A stretch of DNA of 64,000 nt, from positions 127,172 to 191,171 of the forward strand of contig CAVUAN010000022.1 of assembly GCA_963739435.1 (NCBI GenBank), written 5' to 3'. The position numbers were made by a program, and so were the translations under genes. Of the stretch, positions 48,886 to 58,925 are shown piece after piece (position 1 is the first letter of the stretch; each line of letters starts with the position of its first letter). Source of the DNA: CAVUAN01 sp963739435 (GTDB lineage Bacteria > Acidobacteriota > Thermoanaerobaculia > UBA5066 > Gp7-AA6). The notes below the pieces were generated by a model. That model was not told the DNA's origin, ran no database searches, and saw only the letters and a list, made by a program, of their open reading frames with translations.

Positions 48886-50802
48886 GCGATACGGCTCGAA
48901 TTCGTCCGGTCGATGTCGCCGAGCGCCGCGAGCGCCTTGGCTACGATTCCTTTCGCGTCGAGCCCGGCGGCGGCGTACATGCGCTCGGGCTTGTCGTGTT
49001 CCTGGAACACGTCCGGCAGCGTCATGGTGCGGACCTTGAGGCCGTTGTCAAGTATGCCGGAGTCGGCTCAGGAGCGTCAGCACATGTGAGCCGAAGCCGC
49101 CAATCGAGCCTTCCTCGATCGTAATGAGCAACTCGTGGTCGCGGGCGAGTTGCAGAATTAATTCGCGGTCGAGCGGCTTGGCGAATCGCGCGTCGGCGAC
49201 TGTGGTCGGGAGCCCGCGCGCCACCAATTCCTCTGCCGCCTTCAACGCCTCGGCGAGCCGCGCGCCAAGCGACAGGATCGCGATGCGCGAGCCGTGGCGG
49301 AGCACCCGGCCCTTGCCGATCGGCAAGGGCTCGCCGTGCGGCGGCAGCTCGACGCCGACGCCTTCGCCGCGTGGATAGCGCAGCGCGATCGGACCGCTGT
49401 CGTGCGCGGCAGCCGTCGCGACCATGCGGACGAGCTCCGCCTCGTCGGCCGCCGCCATCACCGTCATGTTCGGCAGGCACGCAAGATAGGCGATGTCGAA
49501 CGCGCCCGCGTGCGTCGGGCCGTCCGCGCCCACGAGTCCGGCGCGATCGATCGCAAAGCGGACGGGCAGATTCTGGATCGCCACGTCGTGCACGACCTGA
49601 TCGTACCCGCGCTGGAGGAAGGTCGAGTAGATCGCGCAGAAAGGCTTATAGCCTTCGGTCGCCAGTCCGGCGGAAAAAGTCACCGCATGCTGCTCGGCGA
49701 TGCCGACGTCGAAAACCCGCTCCGGGAGCACGCTCTGCAGGCGATCGAGCCCGGTTCCCTGCGGCATGGCCGCGGTGACGGCGACGATCCTTTCGTCCCG
49801 ACGGGCCGCGTCGAGAAGCGCGTCGGCGAAGACCTTCGTGTAGGCCGGCGCGTTGGCCTTGGGTTTGGCCTGCGCCCCGGTGACGACGTCGAAGGCGGAT
49901 ACGCCGTGGTATTTGTCGTCAGCCGCCTCGGCCGGGGGGTAGCCGGCGCCCTTCTTGGTGATGACATGCACCAGAACCGGCCCGCCATGCATGTCGCGCA
50001 CATTCTTCAGGACCGGCAGCAGGTGGTCGAGGTTATGGCCGTCGATCGGTCCGACGTAGTAGAAGCCGAGCTCCTCGAACAGCGTGCCGCCGGTCCAGAA
50101 ACCGCGGCCGTATTCCTCTGTTCGCTTGGCCTTGTCGTAAAGAAATTTCGGCAAGTGCCGAGCGAGCTGCTTGGCCACGTCGCGCAGCGAGCGGTAGGTG
50201 TGGCTGGTGACGAGGCGCGCCAGATAGGCCGACATCGCGCCCGTCGGCGGCGCAATCGACATGTCGTTATCGTTGAGGATGACGATCAGCCTCGAGTCCA
50301 TCGCGCCGGCGTTGTTCATCGCCTCATAGGCCATGCCCGCCGACATCGCGCCGTCGCCGATGATCGCCACGACATTGTTGCTTTTGCGCGCAAGGTCGCG
50401 CGCCGCCGCCATGCCGAGGCTAGCCGAAATCGAGGTCGAGGAATGGCCGGCCCCGAAGGCGTCGTACCTGCTTTCCGAGCGCTTGGTGAAGCCGCTCAAT
50501 CCACCTCCCTGGCGCAGCGTGCGGATGCGCGCGCGCCGTCCGGTCAGTATCTTGTGCGGATAGGCTTGATGTCCGACATCCCAGACGATGCGGTCGGCGG
50601 GCGTGTCGAAAACATAGTGGAGCGCCACCGTCAGCTCGACGACGCCGAGGCCGGCGCCCAGATGTCCGCCGGTGGCCGAAACCGCACTGATCGTTTCGGC
50701 GCGCAGCTCATCGGCGACTTTGGCGAGATCGCTCTCCTTCAGCCCGCGCAGATCGGCGGGCGAGGAAATCTGATCCAGCAATGGCGTTACAGGCTTCGAC
50801 AC
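48882..50802 (-). CDS. dxs: 1-deoxy-D-xylulose-5-phosphate synthase (one frameshift)
   Basis: Thiamine-diphosphate enzyme for the first step of the MEP isoprenoid pathway. About 640 residues. ThDP motif VAIIGDGAMSAGMAYEAMNN AG region, GGHLGAGLGVVELTVALHYV, GHQAYPHKILTGRR, and C-terminal transketolase blocks (RVFDVGIAEQHAVTFSAGLA, FAIDRAGLVGADGPTHAGAF). One indel near 49,062 shifts the last 60 residues (LDNGLKVRTMTLPDVFQEHD, ending RTNSSRIA). Start taken as GTG 50802; TTG 50814 is the other option. Confidence 0.95.
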
Positions 50803-50984
50803 GCGTATCCCCAAGACGCGACCCGGTTGGCATTGTCGCGCCGCAATTAGATTGAATTACACCAAGTTACGCCCGGGCGGCAATTGCGAGGCGATGCCCG
50901 CCGCGGCGGCCCCGAGCACTTGCCGACCGTGGAACGCCAACCTAGTCTCGCCCAACGCGCGCCGGCGCAGCAACCACATTGAGC

Positions 50985-52838
50985 ATGACACCTGCGGAAG
51001 TCAGGAGAGGCGGCGAGGCGCCGCGGGGTCACCACATCGCTGGACGGATAGCGCTCGTCGCGCTCACCCTCTGGGGATTGCTGATGATCGTCCCGGATTT
51101 CTTCCAAGTCGCGCACACGCTTGCGTCAACTGGCTTCGCGGCGAACAATGACGGCCTGATCTACGACGTGCGGGGACCGTTCGCTCGCGAGGAGGACTCG
51201 CCGGCATGGCGCGCGGGACTGCGGGTAGGCGACCGGCTGGACCTCGCGGCGATGGAATGCAGGGCGCCCCCCGAGCGGCGGTGCGTCGATTTGCTATCGG
51301 TCGTCGGGGGCATGGGCGGCGCGCAGCTCGTCAGACCCGGACGCGTCCTTCAGTTGCAAGTCGTTCCGGGCGCTGGGGGCGCGCCGCATGCCGTCGAAGT
51401 GGCGGCGCAGCCCTACGAACCGACATGGCTCGAACAGGCCACCCTGCTGGTCAACCAGGTTATCGGGACGCTCTTCGTCCTTGCCGCCGCATGGCTGGTC
51501 TGGACCCGTCCGGGAGGCATGACCTGGGGCTTCTTCCTCTATGCGGTTTGGTTCAACTCCGGGCAGAATTACGTGTACTACACCTTGCTCCAAGAACGAC
51601 CGCGCCTGCTGCTGGCGGAGGAAGCGGCGGGCTCGGTAATGCAGGGCGTCGCCTACGCGGGGTTCCTGCTGTTCGTGCTGCGGGCGCCGTCAAATCGCAT
51701 GAATCCGCCATGGCGCGGCTGGCCGTTCGTGCTGGCCTTGGTCGCGTTACTGTTCGCCCTGCTGCAGCTGGTGAGCTACGCGAATGGCTTCGGACGGCCG
51801 ACCGAAATTGCGTCCCGGGTCAATTTCCTGGCGGGGTTCGCGGTCGACGCAGCGGCGATCCTGATTCTATTGCACAATCGGAGAGGCCGGCCGCCGCAGG
51901 AATACCAGCGGCTGCGCTGGGTTCTCTGGGGCTGCCTGATCGGCCTTCCCGCGTTCATTATCGCCGAGCTGCTGCAGTCGACGACGCTCTGGCGCGAGAT
52001 CCCCGGCCTGACCGAAATTCCGCCTGAGCTGATCGCCGCGTTGTATTTTCTTCATGGCCTGCTTGCCTGGTTCGTGTTCGAGGCCGTGCGGCGGCCGCGG
52101 GTGGTCAGCGTGTCGATCCCGCTGCGGCAAATCACCGTCTTCGGCCTGATGCTCAGCGCGCCCGCGCTCATCCTGCACCAGCAGATCGAACATCTGCGCG
52201 AGTTCCTGCACCTTCCCGCTTGGGGGTACTTCGCGCTAGGCGCCGTACTGCTGTTCCTGATCGGACGGGCGCACGAATTCGGCGTCCAGCTCGCCGACCG
52301 CGTGTTCAACCGTGCGTTCCGGCGCGATGTTGTCGCGTTGCGCGAGGTCGCTGAGGACGTTCTGCGCGCCGACAGCGTCGAAGCGTTGGAGGCCATACTC
52401 ACTGACGCCCCACTGCGCACGCTCGGCCTTGCGTCCGCGGCGGTGTTCCGTCGCGACGGCGCTTTCTTCCGGCGTCATGCCGGCGCACTCGGATGGTCTC
52501 CCGCGACGGCTGACCGTCTGGACTGGGCCGACCCGGCGCTTCGTCCCGCGAAGGACGGGGCGCCCTTTCCGATCGACCCCGACGATGCGGCCCGGCTCGG
52601 CCTGCCGAGCGGGCTCGCCGCCCCGACGCTCGCGGCGCCCGTCGCCGACTGCCTCGATTGCCATGCCCTCGCCCTTTACGGCCCGCATGCCGCAGGCGCC
52701 GATCTCTCGAGCGACGAGCGGGAGATGCTGGCCCGGCTCGCGGCCGGCGCCGCCCTTGCGTACCGCAACCTCGAGGCTGAGGCGCTTCGAAAGCAAGTTG
52801 TCGAGCTGCAGGCTTCGGCCCAGCCGGCCATCGTTTGA
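50985..52838 (+). CDS. Orphan PDZ/7TM receptor-like protein with GAF-like C-terminus, no kinase
   Basis: About 617 residues. One N-terminal helix (IALVALTLWGLLMIVPDFFQ), an extracytoplasmic PDZ-like domain (SPAWRAGLRVGDRLDLAAME and following, about residues 50-135), then seven or eight helices (for example NQVIGTLFVLAAAWLVWT, WPFVLALVALLFALLQLVSY, VDAAAILILLHNRR, LIAALYFLHGLLAWFVFEAV), then a cytoplasmic GAF-like domain (LREVAEDVLRADSVEALEAI to SSDEREMLARLAAGAALAY) and a short coiled end. The layout recalls ComP-type sensors, but there is no His-kinase, HATPase, GGDEF or HTH domain. A CLDCH sequence at residues 556-560 lies in the GAF-like part. Start ATG 50985. No regulator gene is adjacent. 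Confidence 0.65.
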   Translation: MTPAEVRRGGEAPRGHHIAGRIALVALTLWGLLMIVPDFFQVAHTLASTGFAANNDGLIYDVRGPFAREEDSPAWRAGLRVGDRLDLAAMECRAPPERRCVDLLSVVGGMGGAQLVRPGRVLQLQVVPGAGGAPHAVEVAAQPYEPTWLEQATLLVNQVIGTLFVLAAAWLVWTRPGGMTWGFFLYAVWFNSGQNYVYYTLLQERPRLLLAEEAAGSVMQGVAYAGFLLFVLRAPSNRMNPPWRGWPFVLALVALLFALLQLVSYANGFGRPTEIASRVNFLAGFAVDAAAILILLHNRRGRPPQEYQRLRWVLWGCLIGLPAFIIAELLQSTTLWREIPGLTEIPPELIAALYFLHGLLAWFVFEAVRRPRVVSVSIPLRQITVFGLMLSAPALILHQQIEHLREFLHLPAWGYFALGAVLLFLIGRAHEFGVQLADRVFNRAFRRDVVALREVAEDVLRADSVEALEAILTDAPLRTLGLASAAVFRRDGAFFRRHAGALGWSPATADRLDWADPALRPAKDGAPFPIDPDDAARLGLPSGLAAPTLAAPVADCLDCHALALYGPHAAGADLSSDEREMLARLAAGAALAYRNLEAEALRKQVVELQASAQPAIV

Positions 52839-52942
52839 TGTCGGCGCGGGCGGCCTTAAGGCCGTATTCTCTGCCAGAGACAGCCAGGAATGTTAGGGGA
52901 AGAAATCAGTCGGCGCCGCCACCAGCGGACTGGAGGAAATCC

Positions 52943-53920
52943 ATGACCAAGTCAGCGATCGATCAGGTCAAGCTGGGCAGAACGGATCTGTTCGTCTCGA
53001 GGATCTGTTTTGGCGCGTCCGGACTCGGCGACATGCCCGACACCTACGGGTACGGCGTCGACGAAGCGCGCGCGAGGGCGACCATCGGGGCGATCTTCGA
53101 TGGCCCGGTGAACTTCCTGGATACGTCGAGAAATTATGGATTCGGGCGCAGCGAGGAACGCATCGGCGCCGCCATCCGCGAGCGGGGCGGCCTCCCGCGA
53201 GGATTTGTCATCTCGACCAAGCTCGATCGCGATCTGAAGTCCAATCGCCTTGACGCCTCTCAGGCCCGGCGATCGCTTGAGCAAAGCCTCGCGGCGCTTG
53301 GGCTCGCCAGGATCGATCTTCTGCATTTGCACGATCCCGAACATGCCGCCTCGCTCGACGAAATCACCGGGCCGAACGGGGCCATCAAGGAACTGTTCCG
53401 GATGAAGGAGGAGGGTCTGGCGCGGGCTGTCGGCCTCGCGGCAGGTCCGGTCGCGGTAATGATGCCGATCCTGCGCGCCTTCGATTTTGACGCGCTGATC
53501 ACGCACAACCGCTTTACGCTCGCCAATCGCAATGCCGAACCGATGATCGAGTTCGCGCATTCGAGGGGCATCGCCGTTCTCAATGCGGCCCCCTACGCCA
53601 GCGGCGTTCTGGCGAAAGGATCGAGCGCCTATGCGCGCTACGCCTATCAGGAGGCGACCCCGAAGATGTTGGAGCCGATCCGGCGCATCGAAGCGGTCTG
53701 CGCCAAACATGGCGTCCCGCCGGGCGCGGCGGCGTTGCAATTTTCTCTGCGAGACGCGCGAATAGCCTCGACGATTTGCGGGGTGACCAAGCCGGAACGG
53801 GTTCAGGAGACCCTGGAATGGGCGCGCTTCCCCATTCCCGATGCGGCGTGGGAGGAGTTGGAGACACTCGGCTTTGCCGTCGACGACCCGGAAGCCAACC
53901 GGGCCTATGTTCTCGGGTGA
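52943..53920 (+). CDS. Aldo/keto reductase (D-threo-aldose 1-dehydrogenase-like)
   Basis: NAD(P)H-dependent TIM-barrel oxidoreductase, 325 residues. Catalytic tetrad positions visible: NFLDTSRNYGFGRSEERIG (Asp, Tyr), FVISTKLDRD (Lys), IDLLHLHDPEH (His). The best subgroup match by eye is the aldose/fucose dehydrogenase-like class. ATG 52943 is preceded by GGAGGAAA at good spacing, deciding against earlier in-frame starts. Confidence 0.9.
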   Translation: MTKSAIDQVKLGRTDLFVSRICFGASGLGDMPDTYGYGVDEARARATIGAIFDGPVNFLDTSRNYGFGRSEERIGAAIRERGGLPRGFVISTKLDRDLKSNRLDASQARRSLEQSLAALGLARIDLLHLHDPEHAASLDEITGPNGAIKELFRMKEEGLARAVGLAAGPVAVMMPILRAFDFDALITHNRFTLANRNAEPMIEFAHSRGIAVLNAAPYASGVLAKGSSAYARYAYQEATPKMLEPIRRIEAVCAKHGVPPGAAALQFSLRDARIASTICGVTKPERVQETLEWARFPIPDAAWEELETLGFAVDDPEANRAYVLG

Positions 53921-53926
53921 AGAGCC

Positions 53927-54268
53927 CTACATGCCCGGCATAGGCATGATCTCGACGATTTCCACCCAAGCGCCCGGCATTTGCAGATGGGGGTGGTCCT
54001 TGCCGAAAATTTTGGCGGCAGCGTCATGCGAATCGGCCTGGACGACCGAATAGCCGCCGACTCCGTTTTTCGCGTCTTTGGCGCCCTTCGCGTCAACGCG
54101 CTTGGTCTTTCCCAAAGGCGCGCCGCCCTCGACGATGGACGCCTTATGCGCGTTCATCCAGTGCATCCACGCGTCCATCCCTTTCTTCCGCGTCTCGGGG
54201 GTGGAGTTTTTCATCATCTTCTCGAATTCGGCGCCCTCGGCCATGTACAAGACCATGAACTTTTTCAT
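53927..54268 (-). CDS. YCII-like (DGPF-domain) protein
   Basis: 113 residues beginning MKKFMVLYMAEGAEFEKMM, with EGGAPLGKTKRVDAKGAKD and the ending AWVEIVEIMPMPGM typical of the family. Small dimeric alpha/beta fold of unknown activity, often near ECF sigma factors. ATG 54268 has an AAGGGAGGA ribosome site. Convergent with the aldo/keto reductase, stops 6 bases apart. Confidence 0.82.
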   Translation of the reverse strand: MKKFMVLYMAEGAEFEKMMKNSTPETRKKGMDAWMHWMNAHKASIVEGGAPLGKTKRVDAKGAKDAKNGVGGYSVVQADSHDAAAKIFGKDHPHLQMPGAWVEIVEIMPMPGM

Positions 54269-54333
54269 CGGATGTCCTCCCTTTGGACTGCGCGCGATCA
54301 ATACCCTGATACCCTCATAAGATGGAAAACGTT

Positions 54334-54407
54334 TGGCTGGGGGACCTGGATTCGAACCAAGATTGACGGAGTCAGAGTTCGCAGTTCTACCGTTGAACTA
54401 TCCCCCA
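54334..54407 (-). tRNA. tRNA-Gln (anticodon CTG)
   Basis: 74 bases including encoded CCA. Acceptor TGGGGGA/TCCCCCA, D-stem GTTC/GAAC, anticodon loop CTCTGAC, T-arm CTTGG-TTCGAAT-CCAGG, discriminator G. The anticodon stem GCGAA/TCCGT has an A30-C40 mismatch where glutamine tRNAs normally have G-C. Confidence 0.93.
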
Positions 54408-54452
54408 ACGGCCACCGGCGCGCGCCTCAAAGGCACGCGCGATGGCAGGCTT

Positions 54453-54480
54453 GAATAGCGAAGCCGGGCTCTTGTTGCAA
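54453..54480 (-). promoter_or_regulatory. Possible promoter of tRNA-Gln
   Basis: TTGCAA (54475-54480) and CTATTC (54453-54458), spacer 16, about 45 bases before the tRNA 5' end on the minus strand. Weak consensus match. Confidence 0.3.
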
Positions 54481-54524
54481 GCATTGGGCGCAAGCGCTTC
54501 GCCACTGCGCGCCGCCGGCCCGGC

Positions 54525-57500
54525 CTACACGTGCTCCACCGCCACGACGCCCGGCGCGGCCTTCAGAGCGCTGGCAAGCGCGGCGCTGACGGCGTAGCGG
54601 CCGGGCAGGCGGATTTCGACCTCGCCGTCCCTTGGGCCCAGCATCACGACCACCGATATTTCGCCATCGCCCGGCGCCTTCAAGCGCCGCTCGATCGAAG
54701 CCAGCGGCGCCTCGTCGCGCAGGAAGACGCGCAAGCCCTTGTGAACCTTGGCCGCGGCCTCGTTGAGGCGCTCGACTGCGACGATGCGCGCGCGCACGTC
54801 CTCGCCTTCGACATTGGCCTGAAGCGTCACCAGGACGTCCGAGCCTTTCTCCAACAGGTCCTGGTACTGGTTGAGCGCTTCCTGGAACAGGATCGCCTCG
54901 TACTGCCCTGACGGATCCGAAAGCTGAACGACGCCCAGCTTGCCGCCGTTCCTGGTGCGGCGCTCAAATCGGTCAAGCACGCTGGCGCCGAGCCTCGCGG
55001 TCGAGGCACCCCCACGCACGGCGCGGGCGAAATCGGCCCAACGCGTCGCGCGCAGCCGTTTGAGGACCGCGTCGTAGGCTTCCAGCGGATGGCCGGAAAG
55101 GAAGAAGCCGACAGCCTCGAATTCGCGCCTCAGCCGTTCCGATTCCGTCCAGTGCAATGCGGGCGCCCTCAACGGCCCCGCTGCGGCGTCCTCGAACAAC
55201 GCGTTCTGGCCCGACACCTTCTCGAGCGCGCCCCGGCTCGCGATCGCCAGCATCGGCTCAATCGAAGCGAAGGCGGCCGCACGGTCGCTTTCCAGGGCAT
55301 CGAAGGCGCCGGCGGCGGTCAGACTCTCCAGCGCCTTCTTGTTGATGAGGCGAGGATCGAGGCGCGCCGCGAAGTCGCTCAGGGATGCGAAGGGGCGCCC
55401 GCCGCGCGCCTCGACCAAAGCCTTTGCTTGGGCCTCTCCGACGCCCTTGATTGCGCTGAGCGCATAGCGAATCGTCGGTGCGCTTCCGGCGCCCACGCGC
55501 ACGTCGAAATCGACCTCGGATTCGTTGACCGAGGGCAGGGCGACCCTGATGCCGAGCCGGTGCGCGTCAGCGCGAAACTCGGCGAGCTTGTCTGTGTTTC
55601 CCTTGTCCAGCGTCATCGAAGCGGCGAGGAATTCGGCCGGATGATTGGCCTTGAACCAGCCGGTCCAGTAGGCGATCAGCGCATAGGCCGCGGCATGGCT
55701 TTTGTTGAAGCCGTAATCGGCGAACTTGGCCAAGAGATCGAAAATCTCGTCCGCCTTCGCCCGCGTCAATCCGCGGCTCACTGCCCCCCCGACGAAGCGC
55801 GCGCGCTGGGCGTCCATCTCCTTCTTAATCTTCTTGCCCATCGCGCGGCGCAGCATATCGGCCTCGCCGAGCGAATAGCCCGACAAGGCCTGCGCGATTT
55901 GCATCACCTGCTCCTGATAGATGATCACGCCGAAGGTCTCGCGCAGGATCGGCTCGATCATCGAGTGGATATAGTCGGGCTTCTCGTAGCCGAGCTTGCG
56001 CGCGCAGTAGGTCGGAATGTTCGCCATCGGGCCGGGCCGGTAAAGCGCGACCAGCGCGATGATGTCCTCGAAGCGGTCGGCGCGCATCTCGACCAGCGCC
56101 TTGCGCATGCCGGCGCTTTCCACCTGGAACACGCCGATTGTCTCGCCGCGCCCCAGCATCGCGTAAGTCTTGGCGTCGTCGAGCGGGATCTGGCTCAAGT
56201 CTACTGCGACGCCGCGCCGCGCGACGATGTCGATCGCGCGCTGCAGAACCGTTAGCGTCTTGAGCCCCAGAAAATCGAACTTCACTAGGCCGGCCGACTC
56301 GACCCATTTCATATTGAACTGTGTCGCCGGCATCGCCGACTTCGGGTCGCGATAGAGCGGCACCAGCTCGGTCAGCGGCCGCTCGCTGATGACGACGCCG
56401 GCCGCGTGCGTCGAGGCGTTGGAATAGAGCCCTTCGAGCCGCTCGGCGATGGCGAGCATTTCCGCCACTTTCGGGTCGGCCTTCGCGGCCTCCTGCAACC
56501 GCGCCTCGTCCGCGACCGCCTGTTTCAGCGTAACGGGGTTAGTCGGGTTCTGCGGCACGAGCCTGGCGAGCTTGTCGACCTGGCCGAGCGGCATTTCCAG
56601 CACGCGGCCGACATTGCGCATGACCCCTCGCGCTAGGAAGGAGCCGAAAGTGATGATCTGCGCCACCCGGTCGGCGCCGTAGCGCTCGCGCACATAGGCG
56701 ATCACCTCGTCTCGCCGGTCCTGGCAGAAATCAATGTCGAAGTCGGGCATCGACACGCGCTCAGGGTTCAGGAAACGCTCGAACAATAACCCGAAGCGCA
56801 TCGGGTCAAGATCAGTGACTGTGAGCGCCCAGGCGACCAGCGAGCCCGCGCCGGAGCCGCGGCCCGGTCCGACCGGAATGCCCTGCGCCTTCGCCCATTT
56901 GATGAAGTCGGCGACGATGAGGAAGTAACCGGCGAACTCCATCTTCACGATGACGTCGAGTTCGTAGGCGAGCCGGCTTTGATAATCCTCGTGCGTAGCC
57001 CCGGGCGCGAGTCCGTGCGCCTCGAGCCGCGCGCCGAGGCCGTCGCTCGCCTGGCGGCGCAGCTCCTCCACCTCGTCGACCGCGACGCCGCCCGGAGCGG
57101 AGAACCGGGGCAGAATCGGCTTGCGCGTGTGGGGCCGATAGGCGCAGCGCATGGCGATCTCGACGCTCGCCTCCGCCGCTTCGGGGAGGTCAGAGAACAA
57201 CGCCGTCATCTCGGCGCGCGTCTTGAACCGGTGTTCCGGCGACAGTCTTCGCCGCTCGGAGGCGGAGACGAGCGCGCCGTCGGCGACGCAGAGCAGCGCG
57301 TCTTGGGCCTCATAATCGGAGCGCGCCGCAAAATACGGTTCGTTGGTCGCGACCAGCGGCGCACCGATGCGGTCGGCGAGCTCGATCAGCGCCGGCTCGA
57401 TCGCGCGTTCCGCGTCGAGGCCGTGGCGCTGGAGCTCGACATAGAGCCTAGAATCGAAAACCTCGATCAGGCGTTTGAGACGGCTTTCGGCGAGGTCGGC

Positions 57501-57992
57501 CATGCCGAGCCCGAGCGCCCGATCGATCGGCCCCGCCGGGCCGCCGGTTAAAGCGATCAGGCCCACGCAGTTTGCGAGCGCGCCGAACGGAATATGCGGC
57601 TCGTCGCCGTTTCTCGGATCGAGCCAAAGGCTGGAGACGAGACGCATCAGATGGTGGTAGCCAGCCTCGTTCTGCGCCAGGAGCACAACCGGCGCCCGCG
57701 CCAGCCTTTGCTCGCCCAGGCGCGAGGACGCGGGCGGCGTGTCGGCGAAGTCGACGGTCGCCTGCGCGCCGATGATCGGCTGCACCCCGGCGCCGGCGAG
57801 CTTTTCCGAGAACTTGAGCGCGCCGAACAGATTGTTGGTGTCGGTTATCGCCAGCGCCGGCATGTCGTCGGCCTTGGCGAGTTTGGCCAGCGTCCCGATC
57901 GTTAGCGCGCCCTCGCGCAGCGAGAAGGCGCTGTGCACATGAAGATGCACGAAACCGACAGCCTTGAGGATCGATGATTCCATCCGGGCCAT
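54525..57992 (-). CDS. dnaE: DNA polymerase III subunit alpha
   Basis: Replicative polymerase, about 1155 residues, frame intact. PHP domain GFVHLHVHSAFSLREGALTI; PALAITDTNNLFGALKF; palm GRGSGAGSLVAWALTVTDLD and catalytic SMPDFDIDFCQDRRDEVIAY; FGFNKSHAAAYALIAYWTGW-type block; HhH (ALSAIKGVGEAQAKALVEA) and C-terminal OB domain (GVVQLSDPSGQYEAILFQEA). The start is one of two ATGs, 57992 (taken) or 57983; a longer frame to 58103 lacks similarity. Confidence 0.97.
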   Translation of the reverse strand: MARMESSILKAVGFVHLHVHSAFSLREGALTIGTLAKLAKADDMPALAITDTNNLFGALKFSEKLAGAGVQPIIGAQATVDFADTPPASSRLGEQRLARAPVVLLAQNEAGYHHLMRLVSSLWLDPRNGDEPHIPFGALANCVGLIALTGGPAGPIDRALGLGMADLAESRLKRLIEVFDSRLYVELQRHGLDAERAIEPALIELADRIGAPLVATNEPYFAARSDYEAQDALLCVADGALVSASERRRLSPEHRFKTRAEMTALFSDLPEAAEASVEIAMRCAYRPHTRKPILPRFSAPGGVAVDEVEELRRQASDGLGARLEAHGLAPGATHEDYQSRLAYELDVIVKMEFAGYFLIVADFIKWAKAQGIPVGPGRGSGAGSLVAWALTVTDLDPMRFGLLFERFLNPERVSMPDFDIDFCQDRRDEVIAYVRERYGADRVAQIITFGSFLARGVMRNVGRVLEMPLGQVDKLARLVPQNPTNPVTLKQAVADEARLQEAAKADPKVAEMLAIAERLEGLYSNASTHAAGVVISERPLTELVPLYRDPKSAMPATQFNMKWVESAGLVKFDFLGLKTLTVLQRAIDIVARRGVAVDLSQIPLDDAKTYAMLGRGETIGVFQVESAGMRKALVEMRADRFEDIIALVALYRPGPMANIPTYCARKLGYEKPDYIHSMIEPILRETFGVIIYQEQVMQIAQALSGYSLGEADMLRRAMGKKIKKEMDAQRARFVGGAVSRGLTRAKADEIFDLLAKFADYGFNKSHAAAYALIAYWTGWFKANHPAEFLAASMTLDKGNTDKLAEFRADAHRLGIRVALPSVNESEVDFDVRVGAGSAPTIRYALSAIKGVGEAQAKALVEARGGRPFASLSDFAARLDPRLINKKALESLTAAGAFDALESDRAAAFASIEPMLAIASRGALEKVSGQNALFEDAAAGPLRAPALHWTESERLRREFEAVGFFLSGHPLEAYDAVLKRLRATRWADFARAVRGGASTARLGASVLDRFERRTRNGGKLGVVQLSDPSGQYEAILFQEALNQYQDLLEKGSDVLVTLQANVEGEDVRARIVAVERLNEAAAKVHKGLRVFLRDEAPLASIERRLKAPGDGEISVVVMLGPRDGEVEIRLPGRYAVSAALASALKAAPGVVAVEHV

Positions 57993-58201
57993 TGTCGCAA
58001 GCGGAGCGACGGGCGTCGAGCGGGGCTGTGGACGACTGGCGCGGGCGCGCCATCTTTCGACGGGCCTTGCGGGAGAAGGGCGGCAGCTCCCTTGCCCCAC
58101 CAACGGTTTCTCTACGCCAAGTGCTCCACTAACGCCCTGGCCTCTTTCAACTCTTCGGCCTTAGGACGGTCGGCCGAGGGCCGCCGCACGCCGTCCCTGG
58201 C

Positions 58202-58810
58202 CTACTCTTCCAGCTCGCTGTCCCAATAGAGATAGTCCATCCAACTCTCGTGCAGATAGTTGGGCGGGAACAGGCGGCCATTCTGATGGAGGTCGTGCAC
58301 GGTGGGCTGGTAGGGTTCCGTCGCCGGCCACATGCGCGCGACCGACGGCATCAGGTCGGCCTTCTTGAGGTTGCAGGCCGCGCAGGCGGCGACGACGTTC
58401 ACCCAGGTCGTCATGCCGCCCCTCGCGCGCGGAATGACGTGGTCGAAGGTCAGGTCCTCGCGATCGCCACAATATTGGCAAGTGAAGCGGTCGCGCAGGA
58501 ACACGTTGAACCGGGTGAAGGCCGGATAGCGAGTCGCCTTGACGTAGCTCTTCAGCGACACGACCGAGGGCAAGCGCATCGCGAAGGAGGGGCTGCGCAC
58601 GAGCGTGTCGTATTCGGAAAGAATATTGACCCGATCGAGGAAGACGGCCTTGATCGCGTCCTGCCAGCACCAAATGGACAAAGGATAGTAGCTCAGCGGG
58701 CGGAAGTCCGCGTTCAATACGAGGGCCGGGCAATTGGCCGGCGCAGCTGCCTGAACATGAACTGTCACAAAGACGCTCCGTTCCTCCGCGAGCGCATGAG
58801 CGCCAGACAT
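58202..58810 (-). CDS. Conserved HNH endonuclease
   Basis: 202 residues. HNH motif in TCQYCGDREDLTFDHVIPRA RGG region followed by NVVAACAACNLKKADLMP, with two CxxC zinc pairs. The N-terminus (CPALVLNADFRPLSYYPLSI W) is typical of a conserved, vertically inherited alphaproteobacterial HNH protein of unknown role. The start could be ATG 58810 or a later GTG near VTVHVQAAAPAN. Confidence 0.87.
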   Translation of the reverse strand: MSGAHALAEERSVFVTVHVQAAAPANCPALVLNADFRPLSYYPLSIWCWQDAIKAVFLDRVNILSEYDTLVRSPSFAMRLPSVVSLKSYVKATRYPAFTRFNVFLRDRFTCQYCGDREDLTFDHVIPRARGGMTTWVNVVAACAACNLKKADLMPSVARMWPATEPYQPTVHDLHQNGRLFPPNYLHESWMDYLYWDSELEE

Positions 58811-58925
58811 ACGAATCCGGCCGGCACATTAGTCTACAGCTTGCGTGACGCCCTTGTGAAGGGGCCAAAATCTGGCCCTTTCCGGAGTTTTGCCGCTGGT
58901 CGTGATTTCATGATCGGCGAATCGG

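Noticed and set aside
52650..52664. CLDCH as evidence for a cytochrome c
   Set aside because: Single motif in a cytoplasmic domain, no distal Met/His pattern and no export of that region.
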